Part shown: positions 10,777-23,045 of the stretch, piece by piece
Layout of the letters: each line of letters opens with the position of its first letter
Numbering within the stretch: position 1 is the stretch's first letter
From: Escallonia rubra
Taxonomy: Eukaryota > Streptophyta > Magnoliopsida > Escalloniales > Escalloniaceae
Assembly: GCA_033065855.1 (NCBI GenBank)
Contig: JAVXUO010002370.1
Coordinates: 62,001-126,000, forward strand
DNA: 64,000 bases
Direction: 5' to 3'
Notes under the pieces: model-generated
Seen by the model: only the letters and a program-made list of their open reading frames with translations
Told to the model about the DNA's origin: nothing
The model's database searches: none
Position numbers and translations under genes: made by a program

Positions 10777-13700
10777 AAAACAATGTGGAATCATGCGTGA
10801 TTGGGGATGAAAATACCCAGGTGTGTCACGACTGAAGGAAGAAGAAGATAAGTGTGTGTGCGTGAAGGTGGCCTAGTGTGTGTGTTGATGTGAATAGTGA
10901 CTGTTTTTGTCACTAAAGGTGGGAATTAAGTAATCAGTTTGGAATTCAAAATTTTAAAAATAGTTAGGGTCCGATTTAGCCGAATTACAAAAAATGGACC
11001 CTAGTTATTTTTAGGAGACCTGTATTGTGAAAAATGTTCAGATTTTTCCAAGGTCGGGAAGGGGATGAACGGATGCGGGAAGTTTGGAACTTTACAGTAT
11101 TTAAAATATCAAACGATCGCGATTTTGCGCAAAACATTTATGAGGACTCTATGATGCTGAGAAGTTAGATTTCCCAAGATTTCAGGTCATTCCAAAGTCG
11201 TTAGCTATTTTTGGCCGAACGGGCTCTTATGCGCTCGGTCTGGACACCGATTCAGGATTTTTGGGTGAAAATTTTGTAAAATACTTTTTAGCTCAAGAAT
11301 TAATTCAAGAGGCTTAAAATAGTGTTTTAAAGCACTTTTGAGATTTTTCTGATGCCGGGAACCCTTAGGGGGCATTTTGGTAATTTACCGCCCAGAGATG
11401 GGTATTTTGGTAATTTTCCCGATAAAGTTTTTCAAAAGTTTTTTAGTCCGGGAAGGGTTGTAAAACACCTGAAAGGTTGTTTTGAAGTTGATTTGGGGGC
11501 ATTGCGGTAATTTGCCGCCCAGATGGGGGTATTTTGGTACTATAAAATACTTTGAAGGACTGTTGGTCTGGGAAGGGGTGTAAGACATCTGAAAAGTTAT
11601 TTTAAGGGGTTTTGAAGAGATGTTGGTGTAGCGGCTATTAGGGGGTATTTTGGTAACTTGTTATGTTGATGCCAAATTTTAGAGAACAGACGTAATTCAG
11701 TGTTCGGATAGGTGAAAAATAAGGAATGGTGTTAATACGTTGAAATAATGAGGTATTAGTTATTGTTAATGCGTTGGTAAGGCTAGGTTAAGGATCCAGT
11801 TATTGGGTTCGAATAACAAGTTGTCGTAAGACACTATGAACGGTTAAATAGGAAGGGGTAGAATAAGGAGTGCGTATATGTTGAATGATGTCTAACGAGC
11901 ATAATATTATTTGACTAGGTGATGCAGCTCGTTGCGATCAGAGCTTGCGAGTTGCTTCGGCTATAAGCGAATGAGGTAAGGAAAATGCGGTTCCATTATG
12001 CTAATTCATTGTTTCGATTAGCGTACTATGTTGATGATGTTTATGTTGGACTCTTGTTGTTATGGATTGGCACCGGTAGTCATTGTGACCGGTATACGTA
12101 TATTTGAATTGTGATGTTGATGACTTAGGGTAGAATAATTCCCTTAGTCCGCCTTGTTGATAGAATTTAATGAGGATGATGCGTATCCTAGTATGCTATG
12201 ATTCGATTCGATAAGCATACCTGAATTCAATGATGATATTGTGTAGGGGTTGTTGTGTGGTGGTTGTGAGATGCCAGCAATTATTGACAGCCAATATCTC
12301 TTCTCTTTGAGAACACTATTGAGGACTTGTGGCAACTTCTCCCGAGTCCGCCCTATCGTTGATGATGATGCTGTAGAGATCGTTGCGTTGTTGTGGTGAA
12401 ATGTCGGCACTTATTGATAACCGACATTTCTGTTATGTAAGAACGTTGTTGAGGGCTTGCGGTAATCTTCACCCAAGTCCGCCCTGTTGATGTTGTCACA
12501 TTGAACTCTTGTGGTTATGTCTGAACACCGGTTGATCTTCTGATCTGGTATTCCTTGTTGAGCTGTGTTGTTGAGGACATAAGGTGGAATAAATTTTCCC
12601 TTAGTCCGCCCCGTTGACGAAGTCTTGTTGCTTGGTTGTAACGTGGTTAGGGAAAGCACTCTAATTGAGTTCCCTGCTTGTTGACAGTGTCTCTTCTATT
12701 TACTTGAGATTGAGATGAACATCCCATAAAATGGGACATCAATATGAGGAGGATGGCCTATGAATTATAATCACTGGCCAAAGAGGATGAATGTCGCTCG
12801 AGCAGAGTCTATCGTGTCTGGTCGAGTCCTGTCCGTCATGTCCACGTGCATTGCATTTGAATTTCTTTTGATATTGATGATTTTAATGATTTGTATTTCA
12901 ATGATGTTTATCTTTATGACCTCGGATTTCAGGTTCACTTGCATAGTTGGTCAGTTAGTCCAGTACATGAGGAGGTGGCAGTAATGCTGTTCTGTTGGGC
13001 CTTAAAGCCGCTCAGTCTAACGAAAGAAAAATTATCGTTTGACAATTATGCTGATGTCGAAAATTTATTGGAACTCTTGATTCATTTCTATCGTTGAGAT
13101 GATTATTATTCATCCGAGTCTCTTGAATCATTTGTACACAATACTCCTCGTGTTGTCTTTACTGGACGATTTGCGCTCACTCCTTATGTTGTATTGTGCA
13201 GGCCATAAGATTGATCAAGGAGAACCTGCTAGAAAGGAAAAAGAAACAAGCTAGAAAAGTTGAGCAAGGGGATCCGTTGTGTGAGGTAAGACCAGCTAGG
13301 AATGGTGGAATAAAGATAGAGTTGGGAGATAGGTTGTTAAGAGTCCTACGACTACAGTCGTATATTAGGTTGTAAACTTTCATGTTGTTTAAAGACTTGA
13401 AAGTCTTCCGTTACAGAATGATGTACGTTTGTAAGAAAATTTTTGTAAGGACGCAATTTGGAGTGTCTATTAATGATGTATGAGTATGAAGATGTAGTTG
13501 CTCTGTATTCAGCACATGGTTTTGAATGTGATTATGGTTGATAACTCAACCCGGTGATGTCGCCTGGGTTGAGGGTGTCACATTATCTTAACCCTGCTAG
13601 GGTATTACGACACATCGGCTAATCAAATCATTCTGATAAAACAACTCATTCTAACTCACTTTGGTAAATTAAACCATATTATACAACATTATAAAGTTTA

Positions 13701-15560
13701 CTTTTACAAAACACACCTAGCAAACTCTTTACCAGATCTCAGAGTTGACATTCTATTTTATATAAAGTATAACTTATTTCACAAATGTACAAATATCCCC
13801 TTTCCCATCTTCTCACCGTGTCTCACACCTTTTCCTTGCCTTTCGAAGGACCGACTCTTTGATCTAAAATATTATGGGTAAAAATCTATCGGCCCACTGG
13901 CTCATTAGATAATCAAAGACATTGAATGTAACTTTAAACTCAAGAATGTTGATAATGCATGTTGTTGCAATTCAATCACATTAAGCAGTTTTATATGTGC
14001 ACGTTTCACATATCAAACGTTCACACTTAGTTGAGCATTACAAGAGTTTACCATTCCCGAATTCAGCCTCATCAATAGACCACCCTTATGTCACCATACC
14101 CGGGATATAAGTTCACAACCTTTGCCTCGGCCAAAGGTAAAGTAACAAAAAAATAAAAAAAATGAACACCGATACTGCCTCGGCCCCTCAGGAAGCAGTC
14201 AGAAATACAAATGTTCGGCTCATACAGTGCACTGCTACTCAAACACAATAAAATCAACCCCCAATCATTGATTGGGATAACATAATAATCATCAACAATA
14301 TATCAACCATCCCTTACAATGAAAGGATGTAACATGCTCACGTGCAAGCAAACAGATCATTTCATACATAAAGTTGTTGTAATCTTCACTTACTTGCACC
14401 ATAAAACTTAGCTATCAAATATTTACTCACTTTCATAATGTAACATCATCTTCATAACATCTTTAACATGTAATATAATCATTTATATTCAACAAATGAG
14501 CTTCAATTATAGAACTTAACAAACATGTTCAAAACCATATTCTAACCCTGTCTAGTTTATCATAATTCCATAATTCACATGTATCATAACCTATTTCACG
14601 TCTTCCATAATAATCTCTAATATGTTTGATTCACTTATTAACAAGTCTCTAACAAGTATTCGAAAGTTTGACAAAGAATTCATGCTAAAGAAATACGCTA
14701 ACATAACATATATCTATATTCATGTCTTAAAAGCCTATTAAAAACCTTTAACTATCTTACCTTAAAGAAGATATGAAAGAACCAATTTTCAGAATTGAAG
14801 CACCTTCAAAAGAAACCTCAAAACACTGTTTGAAACTCACAGAAACTTTCCAAATCAACTGTTTAAGGTTCCCCTTAAAAACAAGCCTTAATTCTAGATT
14901 TTGTAAGGTTATTGGTTGATTTTCTTGTAATTTTCTCTCAAAAAAGAGGTAAGAGGATTTAAGCATGTCATTTAGATTTTTTAACTCAAATTAGAAGCAA
15001 GTAGGAGGTGTCAAGTGGAGGTGAAGAGGTGAAGAAGTCAAGCACGACGAGACTCTAAGCACGAGGTGGCAAGACATGGTTGTGCTGCCTAGCAAGCATG
15101 ACAAGGCTCAAAAGTACGATGAAACTCGAAGCACGACGTGTCGTGATAGTATGTTGATACGTCATAAGCATGACGATGATAGGTAGCATGAGATGACACA
15201 ATTCTGTGTAAAAAGCACAAACAACTCGCAGGCAGTCCTGTCCACCAGTTACTCCCAGCTAGAGTTTTCACCATTTTTGTTTCCAACACTTCTAAAAACA
15301 TTTTTTTTTGTCATTCCAAGTGATCATTTAAAGTTTTTAAACATCAAATATGGTTGCATTAGTTTCATACATACTTGTTTCCATTTTTGTCACTTCGTTC
15401 ACCTTCTTAGAAAATTTACTCACTTGAAGGTGTTTAACATTTAAACGTACATGCAAACACATTATCATGCATAGTTCATCATGATCATTTTCACATAAAG
15501 TGATGCATCTAATCATACTTAAATATGTAATCAAAGCATGTGAAATGTTAGGTTCTCATA

Positions 15561-16560
15561 GCCTCGTACTAAAGGGACCTTCTGGTCTTCTTGGTATATT
15601 TAACGACTTGTATACTTATCGGTGATCTCTCATTATTAACTACCTAAGTTACAGGCTGGAGGTATATGGTACAATCAAGTTGATGGAGTGACCTTTGCAC
15701 CACTCACCCAGACCACTTTAGTGTTCTGCCTATTTTTGGGAGAATACCTGTATTGACCTATGGCATGTTGGCAGAGAAACCAACCAACATTCTGTAAGCT
15801 AAACTGGTAATTTTTACAAAAGGGGTAGACTCTGACTAACTGGCCGGTTAACCATGCTCCCAACCTGACGGTTAGTCAGTAGGTACATTACTTGAAAAAT
15901 TCAAAACTGGTTGGTTTATACCCTACTCTACCTCACGGACTAACTAGCCAGTTAATCCATCAGGATGACTGGACGATTAGTCAGAACCCTTCCAGAAAAA
16001 AATTGTAGAAATAAACCCTAACCTCACTGACCAACCGGCCGATTAGTCAACCAGGATGACCGGACGGTTAGTCAGAGCCTTACCCTTCATAAAAATATTC
16101 TCAGAAACAACCCTAACCTTACTGACCAACCATTCGGTTAATCTCCTAACCTCACTAACCAACTAGCCGGTTAATCCACTAGGATGACCGGACGGTTAAT
16201 CAGAGTCTTACCCTCTAGAAAAAATTCTTGGAAACAAACCCTAACCTCACTGACCAACTGCCCGGTTAATCCACCAGGATGACCAGACAGTTAGTCATAG
16301 CCTTACCCTCCAGAAAACAATTCTGAGAAACAAACCCTAACCTCACTAACCAACTGTCCGGTTAATCGACCAGAATAACTGGATGGTTAGTTAGAGCGTT
16401 ACTTATAGGAAATTCCCAGAAATAAACCGTACTCCACCCCACTAACCAACCGGACCATTTTCCACCTTGTATAACCGGACAGTTAGTCAGTCTTGCTCCT
16501 CAGCTTTCAAAACTCTAAAAAAACACCTTAATGACCAGAAGAATTTCCCTCATCCTATTA
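15561..16560 (+). other. Tat 1 leader, second part
   Basis: Resumes the leader interrupted at 3770. 15567-15820 matches 28620-28915 of Tat 2 and the inverted 51200-51460 of Tat 3, sharing 'GGTATATGG', 'GACCTATGGCATGTTGGCA' and 'AGTGTTCTGCC'. The minisatellite follows at 15825. No ORF is supported. Confidence 0.65.
15825..16530 (+). repeat. ~95-bp minisatellite in Tat 1 leader
   Basis: Seven or so imperfect tandem units of 95-96 bp. Each has 'CTGACCAACYGGCCGGTTAA', then 'CCAYCAGGATGACCGGACGG' with 'TTAGTCAGAGCCTTACCC', then an A-rich spacer ending 'AACCCTAACCTCA'. Two complete neighbours measured 95 and 96 bp. The same unit fills the leaders of Tat 2 (28915-29532) and Tat 3. Confidence 0.85.
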
Positions 16561-17879
16561 GGGTATCAGCCAGCCAGATCGATATATGTCGTATGCGTGA
16601 TTAAATTAAATTTTTTTTTTCTATACAGTTAAGGCTAAGCATTGGTTGTATGAGGACTCGTGCGAAAAGCTCTCACAAACTCTAATGGCTGAGGTATTCC
16701 CATAGTTCGCAGATTTGGTCATATTATCAATGAAATACCGAAATAATTATGCATACGCATGTATTGTAGTTTCACTAAAGTTTAAGGCTATAAGTTATCA
16801 CATTTCTTATGATTCATAATCATGTGATTTACCAAAAATCTATAGTCTTATCCTTCGATCATCTATTTCGGATAACATTTAAAATCTTCCAGTTCTAAAG
16901 GCAAGTAACACGCGATCTATTATTGCGTGCTCAACCAAAATCTTAATATTATAACGAATCATCAAATAGATTGTCCAAATCTAATCCATATTCTCAGAGT
17001 CTACTCTCACTCACCGATTATCTGAGGCTTAAGAGTCTACATAATATCATATGAATGCAACAAAACTATGCAAATCCTAAATCAGGTAAAGATACAAGTA
17101 CATAACATACTGTACATCTCAAAATCATTTGAGAATAGAACACAGTAAAAATTCGGATAATCTGATTAGATATGAATAACAATCATAACATGTTACCATT
17201 TTGGAACACAATAAACAAACACGAATCCCAAAGAAACAATGATGGTTATACAATAAAACATCTAATGTTAATGACAACAAACGAATATCTCACTCAAGCA
17301 TTTAGGGGTCAAATGATAACAATTATCGCAACCGGAAAATCAAAACGCAAAAGTCTTTAAGAAAATCATACATATTGGCTCTCGAGATTCACAATACAAT
17401 TTTTATAACATCTCAGAAAATGACGAGTACATAAACAATGGTGTAGGTATGACGAAGCAAAGTCAACTCGATGAGTCGAAGTAAATACCATCAGTAGAGG
17501 TTATTGATCCTTGATAGGATTTGTAGCTTTCCCATGGCCAATAAGTCATATACTATCCCATCAAATTCAAATAGATTCGAAAGAAGCAGATAAATATCCT
17601 GAAAAATGAATAAGGCAACTCAATAAGAATGACATCTTCTCCGATGTCTCGGAGCAAGTTGGCATTCAATTAAGTCGCAATTGAATTCGACGTACAAAAG
17701 AATGAACGAGATAACAAGGTAGGATTTCACACTTCTTACTCTCAAACCAATTCTTAGATTTAACAACAATCACTTCCCAAAAACATCATTCTCACGCATG
17801 AATCAAATCACTAACTTAGACTACTACGCATACCTTACAAACTTTCAAACACTACTAAGGTTTCCCTTGACAATCAACT

Positions 17880-18285
17880 GATGTGTAGAGGATAACCAAT
17901 CCCCGCCTAATATGATATCAAAGTCTCGAATAATAAATGTGATGAGATCCACATAAAGATCTATGTCTGCAACATGGACAATATAGTCACAGAGAACCGT
18001 AAAACAGTCAAAGACTCTCCCAACGGAGTGCCTATCTCAAGTTCAGTCCCTAAAGGATGGGTTTCCACCCTCAATCGCTATGCAAAGTAAAGAATACAAA
18101 GGATATAACGCTCTGGAATCAAATAATATACGAGCATCAAATGGGTTAACCTGTAGTGTACCTGACACCACGTCATCAGATGTAGTAGTATCCTGAGCAG
18201 ACATTGAATAAAGTCTGGCTGATGTCCGGGCCCCTACCTCTACTGGACTTGAGACTACTGAGTCTCGCCTTGGGGTTCTTCTCAT
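17880..18285 (-). pseudogene. Aspartic protease relic of element A
   Basis: The minus strand from 18285 reads 'RTSARLYSMSAQ', then 'DVVSGTLQVNPFDARILFD' and 'SRALYP'. This follows the plant Ty3/gypsy protease region that normally reads 'ARVYAM...VVTGT...ARVLFDxGATHSF'. The catalytic D-S/T-G triplet is replaced by D-S-R. A stop follows at 18043, and weak similarity to the 'FEFDxI' region may persist to about 17540. Non-functional. Confidence 0.65.
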
Positions 18286-18290
18286 CTTCC

Positions 18291-19549
18291 CTAACGAGGA
18301 ACACTACTTGTCGATGCATTAGCTGTAGCTGCGAGACGAAAATTTGATTGATTATCTCTAACAATTGGACAATCTCGAACTTGATGTTCCATACTGCCAC
18401 ACCTAAAACATCCTCTAGTAAATCTATAGTATGACTTACCACCATGAATTCTCCCACACATGTCACATGGGATGGTCAAAAAAGCTGATCGCCACCCTAA
18501 CCAGTCCTCTATGTAGGTTGAACTCTAGAATCTGCTGGTCCAAATCTAATACTCTGAGCTGATCAAGTGCCTACACCCTGCGCTCCTCTGAATCCCATAC
18601 TCTACCTAGGTCTAAATCCCTGAGCCAATACAGGCCAAAACTTCTGATTCTGCCCCCCCCCCCCCCGCTCCGGGGCCTTTGGTACCTTGCTGTGCTGACT
18701 GTGAAAACTGCCAACGCTTGTCAGCCTCTGTAAATCGGTCCTGGGAAAACTCTTGCCTACCTCTCTTCTGTCCACCCTGCCTTTGCTCATACTTCTTTCT
18801 GTTGTCAGACTTGGATCACTCCAAAGTGCGCGCTAAGTCTACACATTTCATATAATTCACCAACCGAGCAGAGATCACTCCATCTCTCAATTTCGGCCTA
18901 AGTCCCTACTCAAACTTCCGACATCTATCTCCTTTCATTGGCAACAACCTTATTGCAGATCTGGCAAGGCGCGAAAACTTCATTTCAAACTTATCAACCG
19001 ATTCTTGATCTGCTTGCATCACATTGACAAATTCTCTCAACATTTGTTCACGATAACTCAAAAAATATCGGTTGAAGAACAATTCCCTGAATTGTTACAA
19101 AGTCATCTCATCCAACTATTGACGAGTCAAAATCCTTTCTACCATCTTCCACCACTGATCGGCCTCATCTCTCAGTTTAGAGATAGCAAATTCAATATTT
19201 TGCCTCTCACTGCAGTGAATGGCTCAAAAAAAATTCTCCATTTCGTTAATCCAGTTATCTACCTCCATAAGGTCCAATGACCCTTTAAAGCTAGGCGCAT
19301 TTTGTTTGGTAAATTCACCCAAGGTACTCTCGTCTTGAGGTTGTACCTGTTGTTGAACCGAATTTTGTACTCCTTGCTATTGGTTCGCCAGGTTCTATGT
19401 CATCAAGTTCCGAATCGAGTTCATAGTGTTTAACAGTGCAGCCATTCGTTCCAAATTCTATTCCTCCCTATTAAGTTGAGGAACCTTTCTATCGGGGACC
19501 TCCAGGCCCTCCGTACTATCTCCACTATCAGTGCTATGAGTGCGAGCCA
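18291..19549 (-). pseudogene. Gag relic of element A with CCHC finger
   Basis: The minus strand starts 'MARTHSTDSGDS' at 19549. A gag core block 'NAPSFKGSLDLMEVDNWINE' lies near 19290-19230, and a zinc knuckle near 18410-18370 reads C-F-R-C-G-S-M-E-H-Q-V-R-D-C (CX2CX4HX4C, all four ligands present). Many stops and frame changes separate them. A homopolymer of about 14 C at 18653-18666 falls within gag and marks one disruption. The gag is of the Tekay/Del type by its finger and layout. Confidence 0.75.
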
Positions 19550-19767
19550 TACTGGTACAATGAGCAGTTATACCCAACACGTGTCTAAAGAGAAGTACAA
19601 TTACAAATTAAAGGCAGACTCATCAACTCTACCATCATCCTACCCCACTCTTATTAACCAAAATACGATTCTACAGAATCGTGTTACATATACTCTGTGG
19701 TTCCATACCTAAAGAATCATATACCTATACTCTTAATATTACAAGACCGAACTGCACTGATACTAAC

Positions 19768-22680
19768 TGCAACATCCCGAAAATATGGAGCTCCATCTTC
19801 CCGAACTCCCGGAGCGTTAACTTACCACATCATATCAAACATGTCGAATCCTATTAGTACATGTCGAATCATGTTTACTAACACATACTTCAGAACATCT
19901 AACTAGACATCAACTCAAATGCTTAAAAATACAAGATTATAGAAAAAATGCTTATGCTTAAACTTAAACTAATAAAACTTAGGTTCTTTATAGAAGACAA
20001 GCTAATAGTGTTGATCCATGTAGGGGTCTTACTACACAATAGTGGTCGGCTCCCCCAAAATCTCACACAGTATCTAAACCCAATCCCGAGCATGCTACAG
20101 TTAATCGTTACATGTAGAAGGGAATCAAACAAAATGTGAGCTTTTGAGAGCTCAATAAGGTTGTTCAAGGACAACCGAATGAATTAGAAAACAACTCACA
20201 AGTCCTTCCGATGATAATTTTTTCAAGACATTTCAAACGATCATAAATAGTTTGATGATTTCAAACGATCATAATCAATCATAAGTAGATATCAAAACAA
20301 ACATTAACAATCACAACAGGTTCCAAAACAATCATTAACAATCATAAACGGATACCAAAACGATCATTTAAAGATCATTTTCAAAGCTATCATTTTAAAA
20401 TACAATGATGATTTTCCAAAGGGTTTCAAAATGAACACAAATACTTCAAAGAACAATAGGGGATCGGTTTCAGACAATCACAAACAGTTTGATCATAAAA
20501 TGGGGAAGAGTTTCAACTCAATACCCTTCAATTAGATAACAAGACATTCATTTGAACATCATTTTTCAAAATAATCATTGTAAAATACAATTTAAGCAAA
20601 TTCAAAGATATTGATCCTGGGCAGAAGCAATGCCATTCAGGCAATGCACAGAGTACACATGCATGATGTACAATAACTAGCCCTTTTCATCGATCACAGA
20701 GTACACATGCATGATGCCATTCAAGCAATGCAAATAAGTAACTAGCCCTGCATAATTACGCAGGTTCAGGCCTTTTATAATGCCTCCCCACAAAACAGAT
20801 TCCCAGGTCAACACAGGAAACAACAATCATAGAATCAACAAGAAATTCAATGCTTGACATGCAATAAAAATGAGCATCCACATGAATTCAATTAACCGAA
20901 ATCAATTAAGGTTTCAATGACAATTAAGCATGCTGATGTAATTCATCACTAAAAGTTTCAGAATATCCAAAAAAAAAATATCAAGAATAAATACTAACAA
21001 TTATAAAATTTAGGCGCAACAATTCAGAAGAAAGAATATAAATAATTATCGAATTTGCTCAGCATGTGACACAATGCGAGCATCGATAAGATTTCCAAAC
21101 AACCGATGCAGGTTCAATGTTAGGGTTTGCTTGACAATGACATGTTGATATCAATGTATATCTCAATGTTTGACAATAGCCATAAACAAATCAAAAGAAT
21201 AATTATGAACACAAGTTATCGAAATTAGAGTTCTAATAGAAATCCTTACCTGAGGTTCAGATAGAAACCCTTACCTGGATCCGAAGTTAAATTAGCCTAA
21301 CCGAAAAGTTTTTTGCCTTTACCTAAACAGAACAATCAAATGATCAGAATACATTCTACACTAGATATTATAAACTCAATGCTGACTCACGCATATTCCC
21401 AGTATGAACCCCCTCACCGAGTACATAAAATTACTAAAATGCCCCTCATGTGTAAAATTACCAAAATATCATTTTCATAAGTAAAATCACTAAAATATCC
21501 TTACCGTATGTGAATTACCTAAAAATACCTTTTACATGTAAAATTACCAAATGCCCCCTCTGAGTGGCAAATTATCAAAATACCCCCTGGGGATTCGTAG
21601 CACCGAAAAATCTAATAAAAATACTTGAAAACACTATTTAAAGCATCATGAATTCATTTTTGGGCTAAAAATTGTTTTTTAAAATTTTTGCCCAAAAATC
21701 GTGATCCGGTGTCCAGACCGAGCGCTCAGAAGTCGATTCTGCTAAAAATAGCTATGGGTCTCAGAATGGCACGAATTATTCCATTACACCCCCTAATTTT
21801 ATTACCTAAACTCTGAATTCATACACTCTTGCACCACCAAAACACCCACTCCAATACAACACCACTGCTGCCATAGCAGTAGTGTGCATCCCCAGCAGTA
21901 GTGTGCATCCCACACACGCAGAGCACATCACACTCCCACACACCATAGTACAACACCCCAACCCACTAACACACACACTAACACCCCCCCCCCCCACCCA
22001 CACACACACATACACTTATTCTTGCTGCTGGGTAGCCTTAATTCATCCCCATACATAGAGGTTCATACCTGAACATATGCATATATACACAAGAACACAC
22101 ACAAACACACAGTACCCGAAATACACACACACTGCAGAGTAAGATTACGCACACACTAAGGGGGAATTCCATTGAAAATTCTTCCAAATCTCTCTCTCTC
22201 TTCCTTCTGATCTCTTTTTATCTCCCGATTCTTTGTTCTTCTCTCTTTTGCCCTGTTTTCTGCTCTACTATGATTTCTTCTTTCTTTTATTGTTCTTTCT
22301 CTTTTCCTTTTGTTTTCGTTCTTTTTGTTTTTCTTCACCCGAATTCCCCCTTTCTACATTCTCCCAAAAAAACAATACCATTATTTTATAATTTAAATGA
22401 TTAGTCACCAAATAAAATAGTAAGAGGTGGCTTTGTTTATGACTTGGTTTCTAAAATCTTGACACATAATGCCATTTTTCACAATTTGCAAAATAGCCCC
22501 CAAGTTATCCAAAATTACAAAATGACCCCAAACGTTTTCAAAATTATATTTTGACCCCCAACTTAATTTTAAGCTTCCATACTCTACTAATACCCGAGCA
22601 TTGCTTAAAATCATCGCCCACTTATTTTTTTGGAGTGCAAGTTATTATTTTAAACTGCTGAAAAAATACCGGGTATTACA
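19768..22680 (-). repeat. LTR of element A
   Basis: On the minus strand it starts TGTAATACCCGGTATTTTTT at 22680 and ends near 19768, followed by 'GTTAGTATCAGTGCAG', a worn initiator-Met site. It belongs to the same family as LTRs B, C and D: all share the 'AATATCCGG' start, the TTCGGGGCGACGGAGCTCC-like tail, CT/CA tracts (22150-22330 and 21820-22130, equal to GA/GT on the minus strand), and TTTTGGTAATTT modules (21430-21600). Confidence 0.75.
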
Positions 22681-23045
22681 GGGTATGCAATATTCTTTTT
22701 TTTAAGACAAAAATCCGTCGGTTGATCAGAGAATGTGAAGAGTCGAAATTGTGAGTCGAAAACTGGCCGATTAGTTAGCAGGTTTAAAATTTTGCAAATT
22801 AAAGTGTCGAAAACTGGCAACTTAGTCAGCAAGTTTGACTAATAAACGAAAATCCAGACGATTAATCCGTTTAAATTTGGGCGCGATATTTAGGGTTTTT
22901 TCCCCACTTCAAACACAATCCAATCCCTCTTTCTCTAAAATTACTCTCCAAAAAGGACTTTTATTCGTCAAATCCTACCCCATTTACACTTCTAGGCTAT
23001 AAAATTTTAGGATTCCCTTCCATTCTTCTCAATTTCTAAGATATC
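22681..23045 (+). promoter_or_regulatory. Region upstream of the PMD pseudogene
   Basis: Diverged units of the Tat leader minisatellite ('GTCGGTTGATCAG', 'CTGGCCGATTAGTTAGCAGG') run 22715-22860. They are followed by 'GCGCGATATTTAGGG', a CT-rich stretch and 'GGCTATAAAATTTTAGG' near 22996, a good TATA-box match about 45 bp before the candidate start at 23046. This resembles an internal promoter ahead of an extra ORF; the promoter role is inferred. Confidence 0.35.

Larger units (their letters stand above)
3796..13582 (+). mobile_element. Solo LTR S1 (Tekay-like), split by the Reina-like element
   Basis: It starts TGTGATACCCCG and ends GAGGGTGTCACA, and is flanked by a perfect 5-bp TSD TTATC (3791-3795 and 13583-13587). 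The same terminal block, followed by a Met primer site, occurs at 59700-59734, which confirms the end. Excluding the nested element and one TSD copy, the LTR is about 3.84 kb. It contains a GA-rich tract (4370-4440), a GT-rich stretch (about 10850-10890), the hairpin at 10895-10915 and several ATTTTGGTAATTT modules (11365-11660). No internal region remains, so it is a product of LTR-LTR recombination. Confidence 0.85.
3771..15560 (-). mobile_element. Solo LTR S2, containing S1 and the Reina-like element
   Basis: The Tat 1 leader is interrupted between 'CCACGGCTTC' (ending 3770) and 'GCCTCGTACTAAAG' (from 15561), giving a candidate TSD GCTTC/GCCTC (4 of 5). The other leader copies confirm that these two flanks were continuous. 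The terminal TGTAACGCCCC at 3771 reads on the minus strand as an LTR end ...GGGGCGTTACA, so orientation is probably minus, starting near TGAGAACC at 15558. Without the nested insert the LTR is about 2.0 kb. No internal domain adjoins it, so it is interpreted as a solo LTR. 13588-15560 is AT-rich non-coding LTR body. Confidence 0.65.
16566..22680 (-). mobile_element. Minus-strand chromovirus-like element A (gag-protease only)
   Basis: Reading the minus strand from 22680: a 2.9 kb LTR (22680-19768), a weak Met-type primer site just after it, a gag start 'MARTHSTDSGDS' at 19549, gag, a protease relic, then about 700 bp of non-coding sequence. The last part matches the residual internal sequence of element B/C (31667-31800 against 16890-16760). 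No RT, RNase H or integrase was recognised, and no 3' LTR was found. The left end is unclear: GGGTA occurs at 16561-16565 and 22681-22685 and could be a TSD, but the left terminus lacks an LTR end. Confidence 0.6.

Noticed and set aside
12144-13383. Several open frames of 60-90 codons in solo LTR S1
   Set aside because: They lie in non-coding LTR body, overlap on both strands and match no family.
16010-16360. AACCCTAACC words as an interstitial telomere repeat
   Set aside because: They occur once per 95-bp unit and never in consecutive heptamers.
15825-16530. Regularly spaced repeats resembling a CRISPR array
   Set aside because: Spacer and repeat diverge together, units are ~95 bp, the setting is a plant retroelement leader, and no cas genes exist.
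16561-22685. GGGTA on both sides of element A as a proven TSD
   Set aside because: The left terminus has no LTR end, so a 5-bp match could be chance; kept only as a remark.
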